64,000 nt of DNA from the NCBI RefSeq assembly GCF_002072155.1, contig NZ_BDIY01000021.1:17773-81772 (forward strand), in the 5' to 3' direction. Below the pieces are notes generated by a model, which was not told the origin of the DNA, searched no databases, and saw only the letters and a list, made by a program, of their open reading frames with translations. The stretch is from Roseovarius sp. A-2. Lineage in GTDB: Bacteria > Pseudomonadota > Alphaproteobacteria > Rhodobacterales > Rhodobacteraceae. The position numbers were made by a program, and so were the translations under genes. Positions 16,260 to 25,245 of this stretch are shown here, piece by piece. Every line of letters starts with the position of its first letter. Within the stretch, counting starts at the first letter, position 1.

Positions 16260-17426
16260 GTGACCACAGATACCCCCCAAGCCGAGCATGGCGGATGGCA
16301 CGCCATCATCGGCTCCTCTTCGATCATGTCGCTGGCGCTTCTCGGGGATGCGCTTCTTTACGCGGTGCTGCCGGTCTACGCCGAGGCCTTCGGTCTCACG
16401 CTGCCCTGGGTCGGGGTCATGCTCTCGGTCAACCGCTTCGTGCGCGTCTTTGCCTATGGGCTGCTGGCGCGGTTGACGCAGGCGGTGGGCGTGCGGCGCA
16501 TGTGTATGGTGGCAGCCATTACCGCGACGGCCTCGACGGCGATCTATGGCTTTGGTCAGGGCCCGGCGATCATGCTGGCCGCTCGGGTTCTCTGGGGGCT
16601 TACATACGCGGTTCTGGTGCTCGCCACGCTCTCCTATGCCATTGAAAATCGCAGGGGTATCGGGACACGCGTGGGGATCGGACAGGCCATCCAGCGGCTT
16701 GGCCCGATCTTGGCGCTGTTGGGGGGAGCTTGGCTGATCGGTGTCTTCGGACCCAATATGACCTTTGCCCTTCTGGCCATTCCGACGGCGCTGTCCCTGC
16801 TCATCGCCTTTTCTCTGCCGAAGGCGCGGGGCGAGGCGGCCAAGCGTGGCAAAACGCCGTCGCTTGCCCGCCCCACGCCGATCGACATCGTCTACTTTCT
16901 GCAAGGCTACGGCGTTGATGGGGTTTTCGCTGTTTCGATCACCCTGATCTTCGCGCGCGAGGCATCGCTCTCGGAGGCAGTCATGGGCGGCAGCGCGCTC
17001 CTCGCCGTTCGGCACTTCGGCGAGGCGATTGCGGCGCCGCTGTTCGGCTGGATCGCCGACAGGTTCGGCGCCCGAAAGGTCTTTGTCACGGCGGCGGTGC
17101 TGACCACCTTGGGCTTCGTTATGGTCGCCGCAGGGCTGACGGTGGCCGGAGCGCTGATTATGTTGATTTTCCGCGGCGCGCTTGCCTCGCTTGGCCCGGC
17201 GGTCATCGCGCAGGGCCTCGCGCCCGAGGACGACGCCATCGCCCCCCTGGCTCGCATGCAGGCCTGGCGTGACTTTGGAGCCGCCGTCGGTCCGCTCGCG
17301 ACAGGTTTTCTGCTGACCGCTGTGGCGGCAGAGGTTCTGCACGCGGCCGTCGCTGTCATGCTCGCTGCGAGTCTCGTGTTTTGGCTGGCAGAGTCGCGGC
17401 GGTCGCGCGCGAAATTGGAGGCATAG
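16260..17426 (+). CDS. Major facilitator superfamily transporter
   Basis: 388 residues from a GTG start (AAGGA about 12 nt upstream). About twelve hydrophobic segments in two halves with the MFS loop motif between helices 2 and 3 degenerate (RLTQAVGVRRMC) and its second copy after helix 8 clear (GWIADRFGARKVF). Drug or metabolite efflux is the usual role. Position downstream of an ArsR-family regulator suggests control by it, but no GapN/ArsJ-type arsenic partners are present, so the substrate is open. Confidence 0.85.
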   Translation: MTTDTPQAEHGGWHAIIGSSSIMSLALLGDALLYAVLPVYAEAFGLTLPWVGVMLSVNRFVRVFAYGLLARLTQAVGVRRMCMVAAITATASTAIYGFGQGPAIMLAARVLWGLTYAVLVLATLSYAIENRRGIGTRVGIGQAIQRLGPILALLGGAWLIGVFGPNMTFALLAIPTALSLLIAFSLPKARGEAAKRGKTPSLARPTPIDIVYFLQGYGVDGVFAVSITLIFAREASLSEAVMGGSALLAVRHFGEAIAAPLFGWIADRFGARKVFVTAAVLTTLGFVMVAAGLTVAGALIMLIFRGALASLGPAVIAQGLAPEDDAIAPLARMQAWRDFGAAVGPLATGFLLTAVAAEVLHAAVAVMLAASLVFWLAESRRSRAKLEA

Positions 17427-17580
17427 GCTACCACACGTGCCCCAATCCTTCTGCGTGCCACCCAGTAGCGGCCACTCTTATTTCCTACTACAGCGATTTA
17501 GCCCGCGATTTCCCGCACAAGGCGTCGGATCTTGGATCGACGGGAAGAACGCGCCCATGACCCCCATTGCAAGAGGCCGT

Positions 17581-18204
17581 TCATGGGGCAGCCATCGCAG
17601 TCAACAAGTCACCGTAGCCGCAGAATTTATATTCATACTGCAAGCCTAATCGGTCCGCGATTTCCTGTGCCTTGAATTCGAGCGCCTCGTCCTTCACCTG
17701 AGGCATGAACAGGAGCTTCGTGTAGTTGCCAAAAACAAATTCGGCCATGTCAGGACGCCGATCCAAAGCCAAAGCTTGCCAGACAAATTTATCAAAGTGG
17801 CGGCAAAAATAATCTGTCAAATAGAATGTTGTGATCTCGTCATCTGAGCGTTCGGCAAATTCGTCGTTTCCCATGAAGAATGAAAAACAGTGTGGTCCAG
17901 CTATTCGTTCGATTCCGCCTTCTTCCTCAAGCACCTTGTCCAAGAGGCCGCCTGTCCCGCAGTCGCCGTAGAGAACATATATTTTCTCGTAATTACCTTG
18001 CGCAGCCCTTATCTTTTTGCGGACGGCTTCGGGGATCAACTGGGGATCATGGTGAAGTCGGGCGGGCAGGCAAGTGACATCCAGGTGTTGCCACTTGTTC
18101 ATCTCAATCAGATCAATGATCTCACGCGCAAGCGCACCGCACGCGATCATCAACGTGCTCCCCGTTCCTTTTCTGAACCGGTAGTGATCTTGATTATCAA
18201 TCAT
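17581..18204 (-). CDS. DUF1638-family protein
   Basis: 207 residues. The N-terminal TLMIACGALAREIIDLI, the central VLYGDCGTGG and the later GPHCFSFF and FYLTDYFCRHFDKFV are the marks of DUF1638. Three conserved Cys could hold a metal. In other genomes this family often neighbours corrinoid-dependent methyltransferases, which suggests a role in one-carbon metabolism, but its reaction is not known to me. A start at 18150, with GGGAG upstream, would remove the first 18 residues. No neighbour here shares its strand. Confidence 0.75.
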   Translation of the reverse strand: MIDNQDHYRFRKGTGSTLMIACGALAREIIDLIEMNKWQHLDVTCLPARLHHDPQLIPEAVRKKIRAAQGNYEKIYVLYGDCGTGGLLDKVLEEEGGIERIAGPHCFSFFMGNDEFAERSDDEITTFYLTDYFCRHFDKFVWQALALDRRPDMAEFVFGNYTKLLFMPQVKDEALEFKAQEIADRLGLQYEYKFCGYGDLLTAMAAP

Positions 18205-19063
18205 GGCATTCAGACTATCTCAATCAGGGCTGCGATACATCGAGTAACCGTCATAAATCGTGCATCCGCGACATCACTGGGTTGGGGCACGGAGCGAGCC
18301 GGAAGGTAAAGGTTCTTGCGTCGGCCAGCTGGCCAGATCGCCGAAGCCTGAACGGGCAGAGCCCCGGTTGGACCATCGTTTCAGGAAAGGCCGCCGTGAT
18401 CGCGCCGGTTCGCGCGATGCGCGCCAAATCGTCGACGAAGGCCTCTCAACGCGATATCCACCGTAACCGCATACATCACATGCGCCACGAGGGAGAGCCA
18501 ACTAAAGCCAAGAAAGATCGGTCGCCCGGCAAGCGGTACTTGAATAGCCTGGGCGGGCCGGTTTCAACCTCTCTGCACCCGGTTCGCGCAAGCACAACCA
18601 TCTGCTCGCTGAATTCCGCAGGGAACGGGTTGCTCATTCTCGCATGAAGAACACTCTTCTTCATCAGTGAAAGTACCCACGAAACCGGCGGAACTCCACC
18701 TCCACCCGAGGTGCCCCTCAGCTTGGCTTCAGGCCGACCGGCGAGAGCGGTGGCGCAGCGACCTTCTGATTCCTTGATGTGGAAAAATCAGGCAGTTCCT
18801 GCAAAACGCTCCCAAAAATAGTGCAAATCGCCATACTCATCAGCCCGGCTGGCGCCAATCATTGGCGTGTCGCCGTGGTGCGTTGTTGAAAGATAACGTC
18901 TGGCTTGACCGCGACCAAGCCCGTGCGGCCCCGGCACAACCGGAAACCGCTGGGTGGAAATACAATAACACGCTGCCGCAATCGCTCGGCAGGGATGCCG
19001 TGCGCTTGCGCAGGCGGTCCCCTCATAAGGCTTGCGCTGCTTTCACATGGGAGTTCCGAAGAG
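18205..19063. other. Long intergenic stretch before urtA, with an operator-like palindrome
   Basis: No intact gene. It contains the transposase scrap described separately and a 15-bp palindrome (cgccaat-c-attggcg) at 18853-18867, about 200 bp before urtA, which could bind a regulator of the urea genes. I found no clear sigma-54 promoter with correct spacing. Confidence 0.5.
18580..18637 (-). pseudogene. Possible IS3-family OrfA N-terminal scrap
   Basis: About 19 codons from the ATG at 18637 read MSNPFPAEFSEQMVVLART, which resembles the first helix of IS3-family OrfA proteins (MS...PPEFRQQMV.L.R). The frame then loses similarity. Too short for certainty. If right, a decayed insertion sequence marks the right edge of the accessory region. 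Confidence 0.35.
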
Positions 19064-20344
19064 ATGAAGATCAATACACTTATGGCGAGCCTCGCCACGT
19101 CAACCGCGCTACTCACCGCGCCCGCATGGGCACAGGATTGTCCCGTCAAGGTGGGCGTGCTGCACTCGCTGTCGGGTACGATGGCAATCTCCGAGACCAC
19201 GCTCAAGGACACCGTGCTGATGCTGATCGAACAGCAGAACGCCAAGGGCGGACTGCTGGGCTGCGAGATCGAGGCGGTGGTGGTCGATCCCGCCTCCGAC
19301 TGGCCGCTCTTCGCTGAAAAGGCGCGCGAATTGCTGACCGTGAGCGAGGTCGACGTGATCTTCGGCTCCTGGACGAGCGTGAGCCGCAAATCCGCCCTGC
19401 CGGTGCTGGAGGAACTCAACGGGCTGATGTTCTACCCCGTTCAGTACGAGGGCGAGGAAAGCTCGAAAAACGTCTTCTATACCGGGGCCGCGCCTAATCA
19501 GCAGGCGATCCCGGCGGTCGATTACTTCCTCGATGAACTGGGCGTCGAGAGCTTCGCGCTTCTGGGCACCGACTATGTCTATCCCCGCACCACCAACAAC
19601 ATCCTCGATTCCTACCTGAAATCCAAAGGCATCGCGGATGAGGACATATTTGTGAATTACACCCCCTTCGGCCATTCCGACTGGGCCACTATCGTCTCGG
19701 ACGTGGTCGCCCTCGGGGCCTCGGGCAAGCAGGTCGGCGTGATCTCGACGATCAACGGCGATGCCAATGTGGGCTTCTACAAGGAACTGGCGGCCCAAGG
19801 GGTGGACGCCGCCGATATCCCCGTGGTCGCCTTCTCGGTGGGCGAGGAAGAGCTTTCGGGCCTCGATACCGCACCGCTCGTGGGTCATCTCGCGGCGTGG
19901 AACTATTTCCAGTCCGCCGATACCGAGATCAACGCCGAATTCGTCGAGGCATGGAAGGCCTATGCTGGCGAAGAGCGCGTCACCAACGACCCGATGGAGG
20001 CGCATTACATCGGCTTCAACATGTGGGTGAATGCCGTGACCGAGGCAGGCACCACCGATGTCGATGCGGTGCGCGCGGCGATGTGGGGGCAGGAATTCCC
20101 CAACCTCACCGGCGGCACGGCGGTGATGAACGCCAATCACCACCTCTCCAAGCCCGTGCTGATCGGCGAGATCCGCGATGACGGTCAGTTCGACATCATC
20201 AGCCAGACCGCCGAAGTGCCGGGCGACGCCTGGACCGACCACCTGCCCGAGAGCGCGCCGCTCAAGAGCGATTGGAAGGATCTGGGCTGCGGCATGTACA
20301 ACACCGAGACCGCGACCTGCGTGCAGATGACCTCGAACTACTGA
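19064..20344 (+). CDS. urtA: Urea ABC transporter substrate-binding protein UrtA
   Basis: 426 residues from the ATG at 19064, which begins a signal peptide ending AWAQD. The mature N-terminus VKVGVLHSLSGTMAISE, and FYPVQYEGEESSKNVFYTG further on, are typical of UrtA and separate it from LivJ-type proteins. It binds urea in the periplasm and delivers it to UrtBC. It is the first gene of a urt-ure cluster on one strand. The frame is open further upstream, but that part lacks coding character. Confidence 0.96.
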   Translation: MKINTLMASLATSTALLTAPAWAQDCPVKVGVLHSLSGTMAISETTLKDTVLMLIEQQNAKGGLLGCEIEAVVVDPASDWPLFAEKARELLTVSEVDVIFGSWTSVSRKSALPVLEELNGLMFYPVQYEGEESSKNVFYTGAAPNQQAIPAVDYFLDELGVESFALLGTDYVYPRTTNNILDSYLKSKGIADEDIFVNYTPFGHSDWATIVSDVVALGASGKQVGVISTINGDANVGFYKELAAQGVDAADIPVVAFSVGEEELSGLDTAPLVGHLAAWNYFQSADTEINAEFVEAWKAYAGEERVTNDPMEAHYIGFNMWVNAVTEAGTTDVDAVRAAMWGQEFPNLTGGTAVMNANHHLSKPVLIGEIRDDGQFDIISQTAEVPGDAWTDHLPESAPLKSDWKDLGCGMYNTETATCVQMTSNY

Positions 20345-20354
20345 GGCAACAGGG

Positions 20355-20378
20355 CCGCGCGGACTACACCCCGCGCGG
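20355..20378 (+). terminator. Hairpin between urtA and urtB
   Basis: An 8-bp GC-only stem (ccgcgcgg/ccgcgcgg) with an 8-nt loop lies 11 nt after the urtA stop and 39 nt before urtB. It has no T-run. Such hairpins after binding-protein genes often protect the upstream mRNA or reduce read-through, giving more UrtA than permease. Confidence 0.5.
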
Positions 20379-20416
20379 TTCCTCACACTGAATTCCCGCT
20401 CAGGACCGGACAAACC

Positions 20417-22390
20417 ATGCGTTTCACCGCCCTCCTTGCCCGCGCCGTGGCGCTGCTGATGATGCTCGCCTGCGCCGTGATCCTGCGCCCGGGTATCGCG
20501 ACCGCACAGGGCGCGCTGCAACCGCTCCTGCAAGAGTATCAGGCCGACCTCGCCAAACCTTCGCGCCAGAGCATCGGCCCGGTGATCGCCGACCTGCTGA
20601 CCTCGGATCACCCCGGCATGGCCGATTTCCTCCGCAAATGGGAGTCGCGCGAGGTTTATCTGCGCCCCGATGACGGGCTTTTCTTCTACGCCGAAAAGGC
20701 GGGCGACGGCCTGCGCCTGATCGACATCGACAGTGGCGCGCCGGTGGCCGAAGTTTCCAGCCGCGATGTCGGTCAAATCCGCCCCAATGCGGGCGTGCGC
20801 CGCGAACTCGCCGCCGCCCTCGTGCCATACGAGTTGAACGCCCCCGATCCCGCCCGCCGTGCAGAGGCACTGGAAGCCATCACGCGCAGTGCGGATGCCA
20901 GCCAGATCGCGCCGCTGGCAGGCAGTATCGAGGGCGAGACCGACCCCGGCCTGAAGACCCGCAAAGAGCGCCTGCTCACCCTGCTGATCGCCCAGTTTGG
21001 CGCGATCAAATCCGAGCGTCTCGACGCCATCGCCGGGCTTGGCGGCGATACCAGTATCGAGGCGCGCAGCGTGCTCAACCAATTGACCGGCACCCGTGAC
21101 GGCGTGGCCACAACCCTGCCGGACGATGCCAATATCGCCCGTCTCCTCGAGGTGGGCACGGATATCACCGAGGCGCAGGCCCATGACCGGCTCGTGGCCG
21201 AGGGCCTCGCCCCGCCGCGCCAGACCGCCACCGACCTGCGCGACGTGCTGACGCAGCATATCGTGGATGGCAGTGTCGGCGGTGTGCCACTCCACCAGCT
21301 TAACACCGTCGCCGCCCGTGCCCGCGCCTATGAGGCACTGGAACAGGCGGGCACCGTGCCGCCCCGCGCCGCCCCCGACGAGGTGGCGCAGGCCGTTGCC
21401 GCTCATGTCTTCTACGCCGAATACCTGCAACCCGACCCGCAAATCACCCGGGCCGCCGAGAACGCGCTCACCGCCACATCGCGCACCCTCGGCCTCTACC
21501 AGACTGCCGACCTGGTGCTTGACGGGCTGTCGCTCGCCTCGATCTTCTTTCTCGCCGCCATCGGTCTTGCGATCACCTTCGGCGTCATGGGCGTGATCAA
21601 TATGGCGCATGGCGAATTCATCATGATGGGGGCCTACACGGGCTATGTCGTGCAGCTCTTTATCCCCGATTACACCGTCAGCCTGCTCATCGCCCTGCCG
21701 CTCGCCTTTGGTGTCACCTTCGGGGCGGGCGTCGCGATGGAGCGGCTGGTGATCCGCCACCTCTATACAAGACCGCTGGAGACGCTTCTGGCGACGTTCG
21801 GCATTTCCATCGCCCTGCAACAACTGGCCAAGAACATCTTTGGCACGCAGGCCCGCCCCCTCACCGCCCCGGACTGGCTGGGCGGCGCGATCACCCTCAA
21901 CGATATCGTCAGCATCTCGACCATCCGCGTGGCGATCTTCGTGCTGGCGCTCATCTTCCTCGCGCTGCTTCTCTACATCCTCAAGCGCACCCGGCTGGGG
22001 CTCGAGGTGCGGGCCGTCACCCAAAACCCCGGCATGGCGGCCTCGATGGGTATCAATCCCGACCGTATCAACATGCTCACTTTCGGCCTCGGTTCCGGCA
22101 TCGCGGGGATCGCGGGGGTGGCCATCGGACTATATGCGCAGGTCACCTCGGAAATGGGTGCCAATTACATTGTGCAGAGCTTCATGACCGTCGTCGTGGG
22201 CGGTGTCGGCAATGTCTGGGGCACGCTCGCGGGGGCCTCTCTCATCGGGTTCCTGCAAAAGGGCATCGAATGGTTCAACCCCTCCAACACGCTGGCGGCA
22301 CAGACCTACATGGTGCTCTTTGTCATCCTCTTCATTCAATTCCGGCCCAAGGGCATCGTCGCCCTCAAGGGCCGTGCTGCGGGGGACTGA
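20417..22390 (+). CDS. urtB: Urea ABC transporter permease UrtB (long form)
   Basis: 657 residues. A signal-like N-terminus (to about residue 31) is followed by a periplasmic, helical, HEAT-like domain of some 330 residues and then the permease part from about residue 365, with AIGLAITFGVMGVINMAHGEF, the ERLVIRHLYTRPLETLLATFG segment, and VVGGVGNVWGTLAGA near the end. UrtB proteins commonly carry such an N-terminal extension, though its role is unknown. AGGA precedes the ATG. It pairs with UrtC to form the channel. Confidence 0.94.
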   Translation: MRFTALLARAVALLMMLACAVILRPGIATAQGALQPLLQEYQADLAKPSRQSIGPVIADLLTSDHPGMADFLRKWESREVYLRPDDGLFFYAEKAGDGLRLIDIDSGAPVAEVSSRDVGQIRPNAGVRRELAAALVPYELNAPDPARRAEALEAITRSADASQIAPLAGSIEGETDPGLKTRKERLLTLLIAQFGAIKSERLDAIAGLGGDTSIEARSVLNQLTGTRDGVATTLPDDANIARLLEVGTDITEAQAHDRLVAEGLAPPRQTATDLRDVLTQHIVDGSVGGVPLHQLNTVAARARAYEALEQAGTVPPRAAPDEVAQAVAAHVFYAEYLQPDPQITRAAENALTATSRTLGLYQTADLVLDGLSLASIFFLAAIGLAITFGVMGVINMAHGEFIMMGAYTGYVVQLFIPDYTVSLLIALPLAFGVTFGAGVAMERLVIRHLYTRPLETLLATFGISIALQQLAKNIFGTQARPLTAPDWLGGAITLNDIVSISTIRVAIFVLALIFLALLLYILKRTRLGLEVRAVTQNPGMAASMGINPDRINMLTFGLGSGIAGIAGVAIGLYAQVTSEMGANYIVQSFMTVVVGGVGNVWGTLAGASLIGFLQKGIEWFNPSNTLAAQTYMVLFVILFIQFRPKGIVALKGRAAGD

Positions 22391-22435
22391 CCGCATGACC
22401 GGTGTTTCTTCTTGGCTCAAATACTCTCGGGGAGT

Positions 22436-22458
22436 GCGAGGGGGTGAAACCCCCTCGC
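22436..22458. repeat. Intergenic hairpin repeat between urtB and urtC (Rhodobacteraceae REP-like)
   Basis: A perfect 10-bp stem (gcgagggggt/accccctcgc) with a 3-nt loop, preceded at about 22408-22430 by a leader of the type cttcttggctcaaatactc followed by a G-run. This leader-plus-hairpin pattern is a dispersed intergenic repeat I associate with Rhodobacteraceae genomes; only one copy is in the window, so the repeat nature is from memory. It may tune urtC expression. Confidence 0.55.
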
Positions 22459-22516
22459 GCCCCGCGACGCGCATCGCGCGGCGCAACACCTCGCAACACG
22501 ACGGGACACGGGTAAC

Positions 22517-23680
22517 ATGAATCGCAGCTTTCTGGCCGAAAACCCCTCGGTGATGTGGTTTCTGGGTTGTCTCGGCCTCCTCACCCTCGGTGTCACGGTC
22601 TTGGCCGAGGGCTTCGGGCTGGCGCTCCTTTCGACCTCGATGGTCAAGATCCTCGGCATGACGCTGTGTCTGTGCCTGATAGCCGTGGCGATGGATGTGG
22701 TCTGGGGCTATTGCGGCATTCTCAGCCTCGGGCATTTCGCCTTCTTCGGCCTCGGCGGCTATGCCATCGGCATGTGGCTGATGTATGCCCGCACCCAGGG
22801 CATCGTGGTGGAATCGCTGGCGAACGCCCCTATCCCTCCCACGCAAGAGGAAATCAACGACGCCATCGCGACGCAGATTTTCGGCGTGGTGGGCAGCAAC
22901 GAGTTACCGCTGATCTGGGCCTTTGCCGACAGCCTCGCGATGCAGCTTCTCTTCGTCGTGTTGGTGCCGGGCCTGCTCGCGCTCATCTTTGGCTGGCTCG
23001 CCTTCCGCAGCCGCGTTACCGGCGTTTACCTGTCGATCCTCACACAGGCGATGACGCTGGCGCTGGCGCTCTACCTCTTCCAGAACGACACCGGCCTGCG
23101 CGGCAACAATGGCCTCTCGGGGTTGCAGAACATCCCCGGCCTGCTGCACATGCCGCAATCCACCATCGCGCTGTGGTTCTTCTGGGCCTCCGCCGCTGCC
23201 CTCGGGCTGGGTTATCTCTTCTTCGCCTGGCTCATCTCGGGCAAGTTCGGCTCGGTCATTCGCGGCATCCGCGACAACGAGGCCCGCGTGCGTTTCCTCG
23301 GCTACCATGTCGAAAGCTACAAGCTGGTGATCTTCACCCTGACGGCGGTGGTCTCGGGCCTCGCGGGGGCGCTCTACTACCCGCAGGCGGGCATCATCAA
23401 CCCCGCCGAGATCGCTCCTATCGCCTCCATCTACCTCGCCGTCTGGGTGGCCATAGGCGGGCGCGGGCGGCTTTACGGTGCGGTGATCGGGGCCGCCGTC
23501 GTCAGCCTCGCCTCAAGCTGGTTCACCGGCGGCGGCGCGCCCGATATCGACCTCGGGTTTTACACGATCAACTGGACCGACTGGTGGCTGGTGCTTCTCG
23601 GCCTCGGCTTCGTCGCAGTCACGCTGTTCTTTCCGCGCGGCATCGGCGGGTTCTTCGACATGCTGGTGAGGAAATCATGA
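22517..23680 (+). CDS. urtC: Urea ABC transporter permease UrtC
   Basis: 387 residues, about ten membrane segments. UrtC/LivM motifs are DVVWGYCGILSLGHFAFFGLGGYAIG near the N-terminus, RGNNGLSGL in the middle, FGSVIRGIRDNEARVRFLGY in the coupling loop and VAIGGRGRLYGAVIGA near the end. It is the partner of UrtB. The stop overlaps the urtD start by 4 nt. Confidence 0.94.
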   Translation: MNRSFLAENPSVMWFLGCLGLLTLGVTVLAEGFGLALLSTSMVKILGMTLCLCLIAVAMDVVWGYCGILSLGHFAFFGLGGYAIGMWLMYARTQGIVVESLANAPIPPTQEEINDAIATQIFGVVGSNELPLIWAFADSLAMQLLFVVLVPGLLALIFGWLAFRSRVTGVYLSILTQAMTLALALYLFQNDTGLRGNNGLSGLQNIPGLLHMPQSTIALWFFWASAAALGLGYLFFAWLISGKFGSVIRGIRDNEARVRFLGYHVESYKLVIFTLTAVVSGLAGALYYPQAGIINPAEIAPIASIYLAVWVAIGGRGRLYGAVIGAAVVSLASSWFTGGGAPDIDLGFYTINWTDWWLVLLGLGFVAVTLFFPRGIGGFFDMLVRKS

Positions 23681-24417
23681 CCACCCTTCTCGAAGTCTCC
23701 GGCGTCTCGGTCACATTCGACGGCTTTCGCGCGATCAACAACCTCTCGATCCAGATCGCAGAGCCGGAACTGCGCGCGGTGATCGGCCCCAACGGGGCGG
23801 GCAAGACCACCTTCATGGATATCGTCACCGGCAAGACAAGACCCGATGAGGGCCGGGTTGTGTGGGGGGACAAAAACATCTCGCTTCTGGGCATGAGCGA
23901 AAGCGCCATCGCCCGCGCAGGCATCGGGCGCAAGTTTCAGAAACCCACCGTGTTCGAGGAACAGACCGTGCGCGAAAACCTGCGCCTCGCGCTCAAAAAC
24001 AAGCGCGGGCCGCTTGACGTGCTGCTCTATCGTCGTTCGTCAAAGGGGGCCGCACGCATCACGGAACTGGCCCGCGAGATCGGCCTCGAAGGCGACCTGC
24101 CGCGCCGCGCGGGCGATCTCAGCCACGGGCAAAAGCAATGGCTGGAAATCGGCATGCTGTTGGCGCAGGATCCGCGCCTCTTGCTGGTGGACGAACCCGC
24201 CGCCGGGATGACCCCGGCAGAGCGCGAGCACACCACCGATATCCTCAAACGCGCGGCGCAGACCCGCGCCGTGGTGGTGATCGAACATGACATGGAATTC
24301 GTCCGTCGTCTGGATTGCAAGGTGACGGTGCTGCACGAAGGCGCGGTGCTGGCCGAGGGCAGTCTCGATCACGTCACGCAGAACCGCGAGGTCATTGATG
24401 TCTATCTCGGGAGATAA
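23677..24417 (+). CDS. urtD: Urea ABC transporter ATP-binding protein UrtD
   Basis: 246 residues from the ATG at 23677, which overlaps the urtC stop (ATGA). Walker A GPNGAGKTT is at about residues 39-47, FQKPTVFEEQTVRENL is the UrtD/LivG-type Q-loop region, LSHGQKQWLEIGMLL replaces the LSGGQ signature as usual in UrtD, and Walker B LLLVDEPAAGM and IEHDMEFV follow. It energises urea import from the cytoplasm. The frame is open far upstream of this start, inside urtC, which is a shadow of the high GC content. Confidence 0.95.
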   Translation: MTTLLEVSGVSVTFDGFRAINNLSIQIAEPELRAVIGPNGAGKTTFMDIVTGKTRPDEGRVVWGDKNISLLGMSESAIARAGIGRKFQKPTVFEEQTVRENLRLALKNKRGPLDVLLYRRSSKGAARITELAREIGLEGDLPRRAGDLSHGQKQWLEIGMLLAQDPRLLLVDEPAAGMTPAEREHTTDILKRAAQTRAVVVIEHDMEFVRRLDCKVTVLHEGAVLAEGSLDHVTQNREVIDVYLGR

Positions 24418-24420
24418 TCC

Positions 24421-25116
24421 ATGCTGAGCGTCGACAGTCTCACCCTGCATTACGGCGCCTCGCAGATCCTGCACGGCGTCAGCCTCACCGCGCGCCCCGG
24501 CGCGGTGACGGCGGTGATGGGCACCAATGGCGTCGGTAAGACCAGCCTGCTCAAGGCCATCGCCGGGCGGCATCCCTACACGGGCGGGCGCATCACCCTC
24601 GACGGGCGCGAACTGCCCCATCTCTCCGCAGCACAGGCCGCGCAATCGGGCATCGCCTATGTCCCGCAGGGGCGCGAGATATTCCCGCTGCTGACGGTCA
24701 CCGAGAACCTGCAAACCGGCTTTGCCTGCCTGCCGAAGACCGATCACGCCATCCCGCCCCGCATATACGAGCTCTTCCCGGTGCTGAACCAGATGCGCGA
24801 CCGCCGTGGCGGTGACCTGTCGGGCGGCCAGCAACAGCAACTGGCCATCGCCCGTGCGCTCATCGCGCGGCCCCGCGTGCTGTTGCTGGATGAGCCGACC
24901 GAGGGCATCCAGCCCAATATCATCAAGCAGATCGGCGCGGTGATCGGCCTTCTGCGCGACGAGGGCGAGATCGCCATCGTGCTGGTCGAGCAGTTCTTCG
25001 ATTTCGCCTATGATCTGGCCGACGACCTTGTGGTGCTCAATCGCGGCGAGGTGCGCCTCTCCGAGCCTGCGGCGACGGTGGAGCGCGAGCACCTCTTGCG
25101 CGAAGTGTCCATTTGA
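24421..25116 (+). CDS. urtE: Urea ABC transporter ATP-binding protein UrtE
   Basis: 231 residues, 3 nt after urtD. Walker A MGTNGVGKTS, YVPQGREIFPLLTVTENL, LSGGQQQQLAIARAL, Walker B LLLDEPTEGIQPN and VLVEQFF are all UrtE-like; the PTEGIQPNI phrase is characteristic of the family. It is the second ATPase of the urea importer. The urease genes begin 130 bp downstream on the same strand. Confidence 0.96.
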   Translation: MLSVDSLTLHYGASQILHGVSLTARPGAVTAVMGTNGVGKTSLLKAIAGRHPYTGGRITLDGRELPHLSAAQAAQSGIAYVPQGREIFPLLTVTENLQTGFACLPKTDHAIPPRIYELFPVLNQMRDRRGGDLSGGQQQQLAIARALIARPRVLLLDEPTEGIQPNIIKQIGAVIGLLRDEGEIAIVLVEQFFDFAYDLADDLVVLNRGEVRLSEPAATVEREHLLREVSI

Positions 25117-25245
25117 TGGGCGGCCTGCCTGTTATTTGGTCATCTGACCTTGCAAGGGCGTGCGGGCGATGCTTGTCCAAAACCAACTGCTGGCGGTCCG
25201 GCGCAAGCGCGGTAGCCTCGGGCCGAACCTGACAAGAGCCCCCGC

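Noticed and set aside
16233..17342. 369-codon frame antisense to the MFS gene
   Set aside because: Low-complexity Arg/Gly/Gln composition, no motif; the opposite strand encodes a clear transporter.
15667..17426. Arsenic-resistance operon
   Set aside because: Only an ArsR-family regulator and a general MFS protein; no arsC, arsB/acr3 or gapdh-arsJ pair and no ELCVCDL site.
18841..18900. Sigma-54 promoter for urtA
   Set aside because: TGGC- and TTGG-like pieces are present but the GG-to-GC spacing does not fit the -24/-12 rule.
19109..22024. 971-codon open frame antisense to urtA-urtB
   Set aside because: It mirrors codon bias of the real genes in high-GC DNA, has low-complexity Gly/Arg/His/Asp-rich content and crosses two well-defined genes.
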